DNA of 64,000 bases from NCBI RefSeq assembly GCF_001761485.1, contig NC_090775.1:2046001-2110000 (forward strand). The letters run 5' to 3'. Positions 31,779 through 42,573 of the stretch are shown here, piece after piece. The position numbers were made by a program, and so were the translations under genes. The notes under the pieces are model-generated. The model was not told the DNA's origin. It saw only the letters and a list, made by a program, of their open reading frames with translations, and did no database searches. The DNA comes from Yarrowia lipolytica. Its lineage: Eukaryota > Ascomycota > Dipodascomycetes > Dipodascales. The stretch's first letter is position 1. Every line of letters starts with the position of its first letter.

Positions 31779-32867
31779 TTAAATGCCCAACCAATGCTTC
31801 ATTCTCTCGTAGACAAAGAACGAACATGCGACCATTGGAGTCACCTTTATATATCCAATAGTGAGTCCCACAAAAAAACCCTTGAAGCCGCTTTCCTTGT
31901 AAATTGTCAGTGCGGTCGCCACTATGCTGGGATGCACTCCTGATGAGCCCGCCTGTGCGCCTGCGACCTGCATACGTCGTCGAATCACCTCGAACGGATA
32001 CGATGCAGTTTGCGACACCATTCCGGCCACTCCTCCGGCAATGAGTTGTGCCCACGCCTTGAGGGGCTCTCTTTTGTATGACACCTTCTTGTCTTCGTCC
32101 TCATGGTGATGGCCCTCCAGCATGACATCGTCATTGTTGGTTTCCAGTAGATGCGGATAAGTCTTTTTCGGCGCAATCTCGCCCTTGACGGTCCATGATC
32201 GGAAGTACCGTGTGTGGAACAGGTCGTGGATGTAGTCGTGGGTCAGAAACGAGACGCCTGCGTATGGGATCATACCCATAATCGTGGGGGTGAAGCCTCG
32301 GTAAAAGTTGGTCCAGGCAGCTATTCTGGGCGAGAAGAATTGGGTGGCCTTTGCCGACGGAGTCTCGGCGTAGATGGACCGAGCCGCTGCCAGTAGCCGG
32401 CCTCCGTGGGGCTTTCCAACCTCGTTAGTGGCATACGCCATGCGAACTCGAATCAACTCGAGAGGATAAGTGCAGTAGACAGACACGATTCCGGACAGAG
32501 AGCCGGCTGCCATTCGTCGCAGAGCCACCTCCTGGTCGGGACCGGAAATCAAAAGCGCCCGAAACTGCTCATAGGCCACAAACTTGACTGCAGCATAGGG
32601 AAAGATTCGCAGCAGCGTCGCCGAGTGGCCCTGGAACAAACCCCACACGCCCTGTTGGCTGTAAATGAACTTTCCTGCGCGCCAGAAGCCCAGAAACGAG
32701 CCACGATACTTGCGGAACTCGGGATTCGACGTCTGGAACAGAATCTTGACTCGATCCAGCGGAGCGATCACAGTCTTAGCAACACATCCAGCCATGCCTC
32801 CTGCCAAACCGCTTTTGCACACGTACGCCAAAGTGCGTTTATTTTCGTACGTCCCGTGAGCCGACAT
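31779..32867 (-). CDS. LEU5: Mitochondrial carrier, LEU5-like (CoA transporter)
   Basis: Predicted 362-residue inner-membrane carrier (SLC25) with three repeats. The signature loops are APLDRVKILFQ (about 35-45), YPLELIRVRM (about 134-143) and YPFEVIRRRMQ (about 288-298). After the first repeat come GLFQGHSATLLRIFPYAAVKF and, in the second, FYRGFTPTIMGMIPYAGVSF, residues typical of the Leu5/Graves-disease-carrier group (SLC25A16/42), which import coenzyme A into the matrix. A hydrophilic His/Glu/Asp-rich insertion (LLETNNDDVMLEGHHHEDEDKK, split here about residues 240-262) precedes repeat three, as in fungal Leu5. Length matches yeast Leu5 (357 aa). Intronless; start ATG at 32867 gives MSAHGTYENKRT. 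Confidence 0.85.
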   Translation of the reverse strand: MSAHGTYENKRTLAYVCKSGLAGGMAGCVAKTVIAPLDRVKILFQTSNPEFRKYRGSFLGFWRAGKFIYSQQGVWGLFQGHSATLLRIFPYAAVKFVAYEQFRALLISGPDQEVALRRMAAGSLSGIVSVYCTYPLELIRVRMAYATNEVGKPHGGRLLAAARSIYAETPSAKATQFFSPRIAAWTNFYRGFTPTIMGMIPYAGVSFLTHDYIHDLFHTRYFRSWTVKGEIAPKKTYPHLLETNNDDVMLEGHHHEDEDKKVSYKREPLKAWAQLIAGGVAGMVSQTASYPFEVIRRRMQVAGAQAGSSGVHPSIVATALTIYKESGFKGFFVGLTIGYIKVTPMVACSFFVYERMKHWLGI

Positions 32868-34620
32868 TTCGAAGATGGGGGGATTCAGAAGGAGAGTCGG
32901 TCTTCACAAGTGTCGCGTGGTGGGTGGTGAAGTGAGTGTAGTGCGTGGTGTAGTTGTGAAAAATGAACTCTTGCCGAGAGTAATAGGGATAAAGTTGTTT
33001 AACCTCCGTCCATTCACCGATGTGGGGTAGTGGGATGAGCCCTAACCCTGGGATGATTGGTGGGGGGGTTGGGGACAGCAACAGTCCGGGGGGGTTTTAT
33101 TATATTGCCTGCAGATATCTGCTTGTATGACCGTATCACGCGACTTGCTTACTAACCCACTTATATCGCTCTCCTCAAAAGACAATTCCCACTCATCTCA
33201 TTGGTCACCAACCTTGTTGTTGTATGGGATGTGGTTCAAATAAGGTTTCGGTGGAGGAATTCGTAGCAGGAGATTGGTGAGTGTGTGGAGATATATATGG
33301 GGGGTTTTGAGATTAGCAATCAATTCTCCAGGTGATGTAGATTCTTGCAGTACCACTTTCATTTCCATAGCCCTACTACAACACCGTCTACACGTAGCCC
33401 TAATTTTCAACGGCGCACGCTAAAACCGCCGCTAACAAAATCTGGGGATCATGTGAATGGTAATTCGGCTACAATACAGTATACTTAGTAATGAGAGACT
33501 TCATGTAGCTCCAGGAAACCGGTCACGTGAAGGAAATAAGCAGAAGGTGAATGGAGTTGGGGGTTCCAGGGGCGTGTTGCGGGTTTGTATTACGGGACTC
33601 TCTCCAAGGACGACTGACGTCTGAATCACTGAGGGTTCTGGTTGCTCCGAAAACCGTCCTTAGCCGAGTCAACTGGACGTTGGTTTCAGCTCATGGCATG
33701 GTTTGGAAGCAGCCAAAAAAAGGAATTATACCATGAGAAAAAGTAATTGCGAGTCGAATGCGGCGATTGGAATCGTCTCAGATAGTATGAACACGGGTAC
33801 AGTACGTAATGTATGATAGTCTGAATCTGTGGTGGGTAAGGTGCGGAACTTCTCAGAGACAATCCGTTCATAAGATCTGAATGACAATATAAGTTGTGGA
33901 ATCGAAAGAGTAATATGCAATTGAGACTGTCGTAGCTAACTGATATATAACATCATCATTGTCATTGTCCATACTGCACAGCTGGCTATGTACAAGTACA
34001 TACACACAGTGTACTGTTGCATCTTCTACTGGGCTATTAATGACCATATGACCATACGGATATGGTAGATTGTAGTTCAAAAATAGTTTTCAGTTGTACT
34101 TAGTAACCATATATTGTCAAATTCCGAGTAATTCACCATTAATCACTGGGGATAGCCGTTCTTCAAGACAGTACCAAACGTCGCTGTGATTTGGTCTAGA
34201 CCTTCACAATCTCGGTATCTTAAAAAATTCAAATTGCACTTGATATTAAATCCATTGCTATCTACAATGTACAATTCCCCTATGATCAAAACTGGAGCGG
34301 TTTTTTCATATATAACATTACAGTGTTTTTTTTAACTTGTAATTTTTTTTTTACTTGTTTTTTTTAACTTGTATTTTTTTTTTTACTTGTTTTTTTTTTA
34401 TTTTTTTTTTGTTCTAGGGAATACTCTACAACTTCTCGAGGCCTATAAACAATGGTATACCAGCACATCGGTTTCAGATTCAACTGTTCTGAAGAGCACA
34501 TGACCCTCGTGTTCGCTTGTCCACCTGTTCTTCCAGTTCCATATCGAAATACGGCGTTTTTTTCGGTGTGATGCTCCAAATTCGAGATCAAATACCGGTG
34601 TCCTACCCGGGACACATCGA
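32868..34620. other. Intergenic region upstream of LEU5
   Basis: No supported gene. G-rich runs occur around 33060-33095, T-rich tracts at 34325-34410 (tttttaacttg repeated with variation), and several tacagta/tacaagta words. Short overlapping open frames have no domain. Confidence 0.5.
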
Positions 34621-34694
34621 GGGCGTCTGGTGTAGTTGGTTATCACATGCGCTTAGCATGCGCGAGGTCCCCGGTTCGATTCCGGTGTCGTCCA
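34621..34694 (+). tRNA. tRNA-Ala (anticodon AGC)
   Basis: A 74-nt cloverleaf. Acceptor GGGCGTC with GTCGTCC (G3-U70 identity wobble and a U6-U67 mismatch); D arm GTG/CAC; anticodon stem TGCGC/GCGCG around TTAGCAT giving AGC; T arm CCCGG TTCGATT CCGGT; discriminator A. A run of T (ttctttttt) follows as Pol III terminator. No intron. Confidence 0.92.
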
Positions 34695-35072
34695 TTCTTT
34701 TTTGCTTCTCTCGTGATATATTGTTTCTCTACTGGTTCCTGGGCTGTCTTCACCCTGGCGTTATGATCTGCTGACTCAGCGGTCGACTCTCGTTTAGTTT
34801 AGGCTGTGTGATGTAGTAGTCCTTATTGCGACGAATTTTGCAGTGTTGAGATAATATTTTCCATAATATCAAATAATTGGAGATCAAAGATCCCTTCTTC
34901 CTTTCCATGAACTCTTACCGAGTTGGTTGTAAGCACGATGTTCGCAGAGACCATTCCCGTCGACTCAGGTAATCAAAATGGGACCATGATGTGGTCGAGA
35001 TGCTCGCTACAGTCTCGAAATGATTAAATAAAATGGGTCTCACTATTTACTGCAACCATTGCTTTCCCTCGC
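34695..35072. other. Spacer between tRNA-Ala and RAD51 3' end
   Basis: The tRNA terminator T-run is at the left; the rest holds the RAD51 3' flank. Nothing else seen. Confidence 0.5.
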
Positions 35073-36062
35073 CTACTCCTCATCCTTGGGGTCTCCGATT
35101 CCATCCTCATGAATAGCAAAGACACACTCGCTTTCTGGCAGACAGGGCGAGTCGTAGATCTTGCAGATTCGCTGCACTCCTCGGCCCTTCTTGAAGTAGA
35201 GCCGGGTGGTGGACGCATGAGCCACAATGTTTCCTCCAATGGGCTTCTTGGGGTCCGGGTTGAACACAGCTCCATCCACCTGGGCAACCACCTGGTTGGT
35301 GATCACCACTGCGATGCCAAACTCATCGGCAAGGCGTTGCAGGGTTCGCATGAACTTGGCCACGTGGGTCTGACGGGCAGACAGCTCTCCTCGTCCTGCG
35401 TAATCTGTTCGGTAGAGCGCCATGATGGAGTCGACAATGAGACACGAGAACCGCGACTTGGTCATCATGTTGGCCGCCATTTGCAGCAGCTGCATCTGAT
35501 GGTCCGAGTTGTGGGCTCGGGCGTATGCCACGTTGTCCAGCACCTCGTCTCCGTTGAGTCCGTATCGCCGGGCAATCTGGTGCAGACGTTCGGGACGGAA
35601 AGTGCCCTCTGTGTCAATGTACAGACACTTCCCCTCGCCTCCTCCCTGATCGATGGGAAGCTGACAGGTGACGGCCAGAGTGTGGCACAGCTGCGATTTT
35701 CCCGTTCGGAACTCACCAAACATCTCTGTGATGGCTCCGGTCTCGATACCGCCTCCCAGTAGAGTATCCAGTTGCGACGAGCCTGTGGTTAGTGTGATGA
35801 GTCCAGAACGGGTCTGGTGCACGTCTGAGGCGGTGGTGAATCCCAAGGGCACCAGTTTGGACGCCTCTGATAGCAGCTTGTCGGCCTTGGCCTCACTGAT
35901 GCCCTTGATGGTCAGCAGGTGTTTTTTGGGCGTGTACGCCACACTCTCCACTGTGTAGAGTCCAAACTCGCCCAGGCGGTTGATATCCGTCTGGGTGATT
36001 CCGTTGACGGCCAGGCGCTCGATGGGGATGGCGCCCGCTCGTTCGATTTCTTCGTCGGCCAT
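35073..36062 (-). CDS. RAD51: RAD51 recombinase
   Basis: Predicted 329-residue nuclear ATPase that forms filaments on single-stranded DNA and drives strand exchange in homologous recombination. An N-terminal helix-hairpin-helix domain ([20 protein letters not shown] to [12 protein letters not shown], about 17-64) is followed by the linker [10 protein letters not shown], the Walker A motif GEFRTGKS (116-123), Walker B LIVD (208-211), the L1 region [14 protein letters not shown], and L2 near [17 protein letters not shown]. It matches Rad51 rather than Dmc1 in the [13 protein letters not shown] and KKPIGGN(I/V)xAHAS context. It is shorter than budding-yeast Rad51 (400 aa) because it lacks the long acidic N-terminus, and close to human RAD51 (339 aa). 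In L2 it has one residue fewer than human (GAVF for GAAMF). No intron. Confidence 0.96.
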   Translation of the reverse strand: MADEEIERAGAIPIERLAVNGITQTDINRLGEFGLYTVESVAYTPKKHLLTIKGISEAKADKLLSEASKLVPLGFTTASDVHQTRSGLITLTTGSSQLDTLLGGGIETGAITEMFGEFRTGKSQLCHTLAVTCQLPIDQGGGEGKCLYIDTEGTFRPERLHQIARRYGLNGDEVLDNVAYARAHNSDHQMQLLQMAANMMTKSRFSCLIVDSIMALYRTDYAGRGELSARQTHVAKFMRTLQRLADEFGIAVVITNQVVAQVDGAVFNPDPKKPIGGNIVAHASTTRLYFKKGRGVQRICKIYDSPCLPESECVFAIHEDGIGDPKDEE

Positions 36063-36459
36063 TTGAGGGTGTGTTTTGCGAATGTCGCGGCAAGATCCCC
36101 AAAAAAAAAAAAAGACGTGTTGTGTCTTGACTAGAAAGGAAGTCTAATTTACTGAAAGTGGTGGCGCGTGCGTTTTCGTGTTGCAAAGTATATTGGGTGG
36201 CGTCAAAACAGAGCATTCGGACGGCATCCAAAAACGTCAAATAACGGGATAGAAAAAGCTGACTAATCACATAGCTGCCAGTAGGGGTATCCTGAGTCTC
36301 CTTGAAGCGGATTTCCGCCCATCCCCACCTTTAGAGGCTTACAATCGAGTCTGGCCCGTGGAGAACCGCGGTTTACGTCGTCGTTATTAAGCTGTACGTC
36401 GACGTGCACATTTTATGCATGGGGTGGATCAGGCACCGCTGAACCGAGAATTACGTTTC

Positions 36460-39355
36460 TCACGCTGAGATTCCCTGAAGGAGATCATCTCCCACAATGT
36501 CATATCTACGACGGAGACGATATCCGCGACAGGGGAATCATGCGACGAGGCTTCCTATACCACTGATTCGGAACCGCGAGGGGCTGGAAAGAGGGTGAGA
36601 GAATATAAGAATCTTACTGGCAGACGACACATTCCCAGCGACAGGAGACGCTCTCGGAAACGTCCGTACTCGGTTCACGAAATGGACGAATGGTTCCCCG
36701 AAGCTGCCTGCTAAATCAACATTCCTGGTGCTCGCAATGCCGCAGGCGACAAGGAAGTTTTAAGACACCTCAATAAAACAGGTTATCACGCCCAAGCCCT
36801 TATGAGAATGAGCAAAACGCTTGACGATATCAAGGGCTGCAGTTTTCCATACCTCGATTACATGATCAGGACCAAGAGTTTTTCTGAAGTGGTCAGCAAT
36901 GCCCAACTTGATAAACCCTTCGCAAAACGGATTGGTTGTGTGTGTATGGACCGAATCTTGGAAGTTCAGCACGGTTACAGGTCCATCTATAAAATGACAG
37001 GAGAGATGCCATTGGATTTTTGGTTTACCAGGGTACTACAAGACTCTCAGTTCGGGCTCATCCAGTTCAAGACTCACTCGAAGATACGGAGGCTGTGTTG
37101 AAATCTTGGGCTACGTTTGGAATGCCTTGTGATATTCCAATTCTACAATGCTGATAATACTTGGTGATACTGAACTTCGACAATGTCAACTGGGTGGTAG
37201 TCACTGGGTGGTAGTCAAATCAACTGGGTGGTATGGTCATCTGGGCGAAAAGCAGCCTGTGACTGCAAAAAGGGTGGACCAACATATACGGTAATGATGT
37301 GAGGTATTCAGACGGATCCAACAAGGTCACACCGACAATTTATGGCAATAGGCATTGTCCTAGGTGGTCTTCATCGTTCCATCACTCCCCCACAACGAGA
37401 ATGCTCCTCGGGGTCCTGCTGAACGTGTGAGGCAGAAGTCAAGAAGGAGTGCAGGGAGCAGTCATAGAGGGTTCTGGAGCTTCAGGCTGAGCTCAATGAG
37501 CTTGACAAGCTTAGATATCAGCCCCACAAGGCCGCCCCGAGTGGTTCGACAATGAAGCAGGATAGTTACAGGTACACAAAGGACTAAATTCCAGATCCAA
37601 GGCAGAGCAAGTGTACCCGGCTGCAAGGATAAATGGTAAGCTGGAGAAACTAAAGTATGCCAGGCTCAGTGAGTGTAGATCAGAGCGTCCCATCCAGAGT
37701 GAGGTTGTTGAGCCTTCTGGGGGTCGGCGTACTTTGTTCAGCAGCGAGCTTCTTGTTCCATTGAGCAACAAGGGGGCAGGGCAGAAACTGTGAGGGTGCT
37801 AGAATCCTCACTTGCTGAACAGGAGTTTGCCATTGCTGAAATCAAATATGAGAGACTGTCATCCATCAGAAAACCCACCTGGTATCCTCAGCCAACTTCT
37901 CGATCCTCAAAGTGTCGAGATTCTGCAGAGCGAATTGAAGCGGCAGACAATTATTCTGATCTCGATAAATCTCAGAAAGAGCTAGCAGCCAACCGGAGCA
38001 AGCTGAAATCCTGCGAGATCGATCATGCAGGGATTGACGAGCTAAGGGCTCAGGGAGGTCACCAAGATGCCATTGGAGCGAATGCGACTGTTTGCATTTG
38101 ATCATTTGGATACCCCGAGCCTCATGGGTCCGGATCGCACCATGAAGTTCCGATACTATCAGCAGAGTAGTGATTGGATGGAGCTCGCACCACCGCAATG
38201 GGGTTTCTCATGATGGACTTCACAAAAGATTTCCTCCACCAACAGAGCTGCCATTCTGATAAACAATGTTCAGTTTCACCATTGAGTCTGGTTTTTGCTG
38301 GTCGAACCCTGGCTTGAATGTGAAAGATCTAATGACATTGTTCTTGACTCCGAACTCACGCAGCCTCAGCACGAGTTTTCCAGCCTGACACCATTGGTTA
38401 CATTGCCCAAGTTCAATTGCCTGTTCAAATCATGTCACGATATGCCTGCCGATGTGATTGCCAACTACTTCGGGCACCAGTTCGTCAAACCGACCGCAAA
38501 CATCCAAAGACGGAAGGGTCAGGTTCCCCCTCTAGGTGTCAATCCTGTGCAACAGAACCTGCAAGCAAACGAAGGATACAGCCGGGGCATGTTCTGGGCT
38601 GCCATTGAGGTTCCAGTCGTGTATGATGATGGTGAGCCCCTTCGTTATGGTAGACGCTATACCGTGAGGGTAGGAGGTTTCGATCGTCTACTTCTCCCCG
38701 TAGAACCAAAGACACAGAGCGTAAACTGAGTCCAAGAGACGACAGCGACCAGTTGTGAGCGCAGCGCAAGGCACCGCATATAACTACTACTAAACGAAAA
38801 CGCGTTGATAACAGCGTGGTAGAGCTCAATGCTGATCCAGAGGATGAAAGATCTGTTGACCTTCAACCTCAGTCCCAGCTGCTGCGAGATCCAATAGATG
38901 TTGCTGAGATCCTGTCGAAAGTACACTGACGTCGAGGTGCCGTGCTCTTGTCGGCGACACCAATGTTCCTGACTTGCCCATGTCATCGGAATCTCAGACG
39001 ACCTCTGATGTCGATGTCTCAGTCGCGCCATTGGAGGAAAAGACGGTAATCCCAACTGTCTATTTCTTATCCCTCCCTGGAAGACGATATGGCCTCAAAC
39101 ATACCCAGCAAAATACCCAGCAAGAAGCTCTGACCCGACATCCCGACAGAAAAGTGCTGATTGAAGGCAATTCCCTGGTTTTCCCTTGCGAGCAGGACGC
39201 TCAGAGCGCCTGGCTTCATCTCATCATCGAAAAGAGTAGTGAAGAGCGCGCTTGTAAGCGACAGCATGGGAGGGCAGTCCAGATGTCACAGTCCTACCAA
39301 TTAGCCATCCACTTTGCTTCATGTCAGTTTGCCTATTGGTTTGATAACTAATTGT
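36460..39355 (+). pseudogene. Decayed coding region of unknown family (fossil)
   Basis: About 2.9 kb on the plus strand read as protein-like sequence broken in several places. Recognisable pieces, in order: a basic/acidic stretch with KRVREYKNLTGRRHIPSDRR (near 36.6 kb); a piece with KGCSFPYLDYMIRTKSFSEV and MDRILEVQHGYRSIYKMTGE (36.8-37.1 kb); glutamate/lysine-rich, coiled-coil-like pieces (37.4-38.1 kb); a piece with MRLFAFDHLDTPSLMGPDRT (38.1 kb); one with MFWAAIEVPVVYDDGEPLRY (38.3-38.73 kb); and a last piece with VIPTVYFLSLPGRRYGLKHT (38.97-39.35 kb). I recognise no domain. It could be one long dead host gene, a dead element or an old viral insertion. Treated as a fossil. Confidence 0.5.
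37189..37236. repeat. Short tandem actgggtggtagtc
   Basis: Three imperfect copies of actgggtggta inside the decayed region. Confidence 0.7.
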
Positions 39356-39747
39356 TGCACGACCATATGAGCATTTCTCGTAGCAAGTCTCGAGTCGTGA
39401 GCGAGTTCATCGTGAAATCTACTTGGTTCCTAGCTTCAAGATTACCCCTTCCGATCTGTAGTAGCTAATTAATGAAAAAAATTCCGTTCCTCGTCTACAG
39501 AATGTATTTTTTGTGATTTAGTCATACTTCTTAACTAATCATGCTTCCATTAAACGGTTTAAGCAAAGTGCTAAGTAGTTATGGTTAAACAAAGAAATTA
39601 AAAAAAATTAAAAAAAGAAACATGATTTACGGGACATTGTCGAGAGATACTCCTATCCAGAAAACAATATAGTGCACTCGTGTCAAATGTTTTATTACAG
39701 TATTCGCTGTAAGAAAAAAAAGATGTCATCATTTGTTTGGAAAAAAA
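39356..39747. other. Spacer right of the decayed region
   Basis: AT-rich, no gene. It ends at the tRNA-Ile; the sequence 3' of that tRNA has an A-run (aaaaaaa at 39741-39747, T-run on minus) that serves as Pol III terminator. Confidence 0.5.
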
Positions 39748-39840
39748 TGGTCCCTAGCAGGATCGAACTGCTGATCTTCGCGTTGCAAAGAGGCTAATTT
39801 CTTATTAGCACGACGCCTTAACCAACTGGGCCAAGGGACC
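39748..39840 (-). tRNA. tRNA-Ile (anticodon AAT) with intron
   Basis: A 93-nt precursor on the minus strand. Acceptor GGTCCCT with AGGGACC is fully paired; D arm GCCC/GGC type; anticodon stem TCGTG/CGCGA with loop CTAATAA giving AAT; T arm GCAGTTCGATCCTGC; discriminator A. A 19-nt intron sits after position 37 and contains aattag, which can pair with the anticodon as in many intron-bearing tRNA precursors. The mature tRNA would be 74 nt. A T-run follows. Confidence 0.92.
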
Positions 39841-40971
39841 GGTGTTGTTGTTGAAAAAAAGACGCTGTTTGTCCGTAGCATAATTCGGGTTAGTAAGTAT
39901 TGCATATAGCTGTAATGAATTATTAGAATGAAAAAAAAAAAATAAATAAATAAATTCTACGATCTTTATGAGAACAAACTAAACCAACCTCGAGTCTGGA
40001 TAAGACATGGAACGATTGATATGATTACTTGATCTGTTAGCCATGATTCACTACCACGATACCACGACAAGGACAAGAACGAGACGAAGCGTCTACAAAC
40101 CAACTGACATGCGCCTCGCACCGCACACCGCAATCCTTCAGAAGTGTATGATTTATTGAACGCCAATAACCCGGCGTACTACTTGTAGGTATATAGCTGT
40201 AATGAATCATTAGAATAAAAATAAAAAAAAGCTAATGAATTATTAGAATTGAGAAATGAATAAAATAAAGAGAACAAAAGAAGAAGGTTTCCTTAAAAGA
40301 ATAACAATAATGATAATAAGAATCATTAGAAAAAAAAGAATTATTAGAATGAGGAAAAAAAGGAAAGAGCTGAAGCGCATTTCCCTAGAATACCAAAAAA
40401 AAAATAATAAAAAAAATACGAGAAAAGGTACAGTAAGTTAGTTGATGTATCAGGATTCCCAAATAGCATGTTTTGATTTGTTTTGCTTATAATCTTTAGA
40501 TATCATGATGACAGGAAAAATGATAGCGACCCAGTATGAAGGAGGCTTCTGCTTGGTAGTGCAACTGGGGCAGGTTTGTAGTTTCCCATTTCGGACACTA
40601 AATTTTATGACCTCAAGAGCGGTATAAGGAGCACCTTGATACTGTCGATAGATGATCCTGTCCGTTCAGCAGCCCATTCCAACCTGGTTTTGAGTACTGT
40701 ACCGTACACCTACTCTAGTAAATATCACGTGCCTTAATACACGTGATATCTCACATGGTATATTACTAATACAGTACTTGTACCCCAGATATGATTACGC
40801 CATCGAAACAGACAAGTTTTATTTTGCCTCATCTCATTTAACCCAAACTGGAAAACAAAGGAAAGCTACATTGTAGTCAAGCGATGCCAGTACAGTCCTG
40901 GTTCCAGTGAAATGGCTGATATACTTTCAACGCAAATATTTAATGCAATAAATTATTACTATTATGAACAG
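39841..40971. other. Intergenic, A-rich
   Basis: A-rich low-complexity sequence at 39929-39956 and 40215-40440, in which a 61-codon Lys/Arg/Ile frame is a composition artefact. The word gctgtaatgaat(t/c)attagaat recurs at about 39911, 40197 and (shortened) 40231. A perfect palindrome atcacgtgccttaatacacgtgat lies near 40727. No gene seen. Confidence 0.5.
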
Positions 40972-42573
40972 TTATTGTTTATCTGGCTTTACCTTCCTTG
41001 CGTTGCGGTGGGGCAACTTGTCGGTCTTGGTGGCAGACACCCCATGAACGTCCCGCATGTGTCTGATATATCCGTCCTGGCGCTGCAGCTTGCGGAAGCA
41101 GATTTCGCACTGGATGGGCTGGCTTTCGTGCAGATGCTTAATGTGACGCTTCTGCTCCGTGAGAGACACAAAGCCGACCACGCCCCAGGCACACTCTGGA
41201 TGTGGACACTTGAGTCTGTGGCTGAGGTCTTGGTGTTCCTGGTCCAAGTGTTTGGCGAGGTCAGCAAGATTGTTGAACTTCTCCAAGTGCTTGAATTTGC
41301 CGCATTCCGAACACGAAAGCTTTCCACGTTTCTTCTTCTGTGCCTCCTCCCACAACCCTCGGTTCTTGAGTTCTGCCACACAGCTATGAGAAGGCAAGTG
41401 GGAATGCGGCGAAGCGGACAAGAAAGAGTATTGAGCAGAAGAAGAAGGAGCGGACGAAAGAGACCGGTTCGTGGGTGTGAGTTTGGTGGGTGCGAGTTTG
41501 GTGGATTCATGATTTGTAGGAGACTGGTGGGTAGATTGGGGCTGCACGGTGTCCCTCTTTGTAGTTCTGTGATGGTAAATGACGTCGGGGCGACCGCCTC
41601 GTGTATCTCTCGTGTAAATAGCTTCAGGAGAAGACTGAATAGACCCAGGACTGTAGGTGGAATCACTGCCGTTGCTGCCGCCGTAATCGCTGGATGCATA
41701 ACCGTTTCCATCTGTATCGGAGAAGCCTTCGATCCGGGGCACAAGATCGCCCAGAACAGACGTCAGAGACGGCAGAGTAGGAGAAGGAGTCGGGGAAGGG
41801 GTAGAAGAATAAATTCCATCTGAAACAGAGGCATTTCTGTAATATTGATAAGAGTCTTCTCTGTTGATGGGGGGTAGTGAAATGTTGGGGTACGACCGGG
41901 CGTACATTTCTCGCACGCGATTGACGGAACACATGTACTCTTCGACGTCATTTTCGGTCTCCTCCTCCGAATTGGCTTCCACCTCTTCACTTTTTTGGTC
42001 GATAGTTGTGTCTGGAGTGGGGAGGATCAGAGATGTGGTCCTGGTCATGTTGGGGGATATGCTGCGATGTAGGGTATCCATGTTTTGGGGGCTGATACTG
42101 TTGCTGACAATGTTGTTGACACCGTATCGACCGTGGCTAGTGCTGTCGTTTGGTTCGTGACTGTTGCTGGAAGTCATGTGGCGATCATTGGCAATATTAT
42201 TTCCGGCTTTGCCAGACCCTTTATAACTGCCACACGGGCCTGTGTTCTGGGAGATTTGACCTGAAGCAGCCCCAACCCCTTGTGTGCTAGTTTTAGTGGT
42301 CGCAGCAGCCTCTGTGGACCGATTCAGGCGCAACATGGCCACGTTGGGGTTGGTCACATGGTCGGGGGAGTAAGAGAGGTCGAAGAAACGGCCCTCCTCT
42401 AGACCGGTCCATGCAATGGCGGTTTTGGGGGTCCATGGGTAGGAGGTGAGGACGGAAGTTAACGGCGAGAAACACGAAAAGTCACCAATGGGCGACCGAA
42501 TGACGTTGATCTGCAAGTGGGAATTGAACATTTCGCGTTGTAAATTGTTGATAAAAGGGCTAGACCGGGTCAT
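40972..42573 (-). CDS. C2H2 zinc-finger protein (probable transcription factor)
   Basis: Predicted 533-residue protein. The first 400 residues are low-complexity: Ser/Thr/Asn-rich, an acidic stretch (KSEEVEANSEEETENDVEEY, about 190-210), and Pro/Ser/His-rich segments, typical of fungal activation regions. Three C2H2-type fingers lie at the C-terminus: CSECGKF...HLDQEH (421-447), CPHPEC...HIKHLH (456-482, widened CX4C spacing) and CEICFRK...HMRDVH (489-510). A basic tail (RNARKVKPDKQ) follows and may aid DNA binding or nuclear import. No match to a named yeast regulator comes to mind. The start at 42573 is the first ATG; a second, MFNSHLQINV, is 14 residues on. Confidence 0.75.
   Translation of the reverse strand: MTRSSPFINNLQREMFNSHLQINVIRSPIGDFSCFSPLTSVLTSYPWTPKTAIAWTGLEEGRFFDLSYSPDHVTNPNVAMLRLNRSTEAAATTKTSTQGVGAASGQISQNTGPCGSYKGSGKAGNNIANDRHMTSSNSHEPNDSTSHGRYGVNNIVSNSISPQNMDTLHRSISPNMTRTTSLILPTPDTTIDQKSEEVEANSEEETENDVEEYMCSVNRVREMYARSYPNISLPPINREDSYQYYRNASVSDGIYSSTPSPTPSPTLPSLTSVLGDLVPRIEGFSDTDGNGYASSDYGGSNGSDSTYSPGSIQSSPEAIYTRDTRGGRPDVIYHHRTTKRDTVQPQSTHQSPTNHESTKLAPTKLTPTNRSLSSAPSSSAQYSFLSASPHSHLPSHSCVAELKNRGLWEEAQKKKRGKLSCSECGKFKHLEKFNNLADLAKHLDQEHQDLSHRLKCPHPECAWGVVGFVSLTEQKRHIKHLHESQPIQCEICFRKLQRQDGYIRHMRDVHGVSATKTDKLPHRNARKVKPDKQ

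Noticed and set aside
32980-32992. I-SceI-like word tagggataa
   Set aside because: Only nine of the eighteen bases of the site match; expected by chance.
40256-40441. 61-codon Lys/Arg/Ile-rich frame
   Set aside because: Encoded by an A-rich low-complexity tract.
40912-41823. 303-codon plus-strand frame
   Set aside because: Antisense to the zinc-finger gene; no domain.
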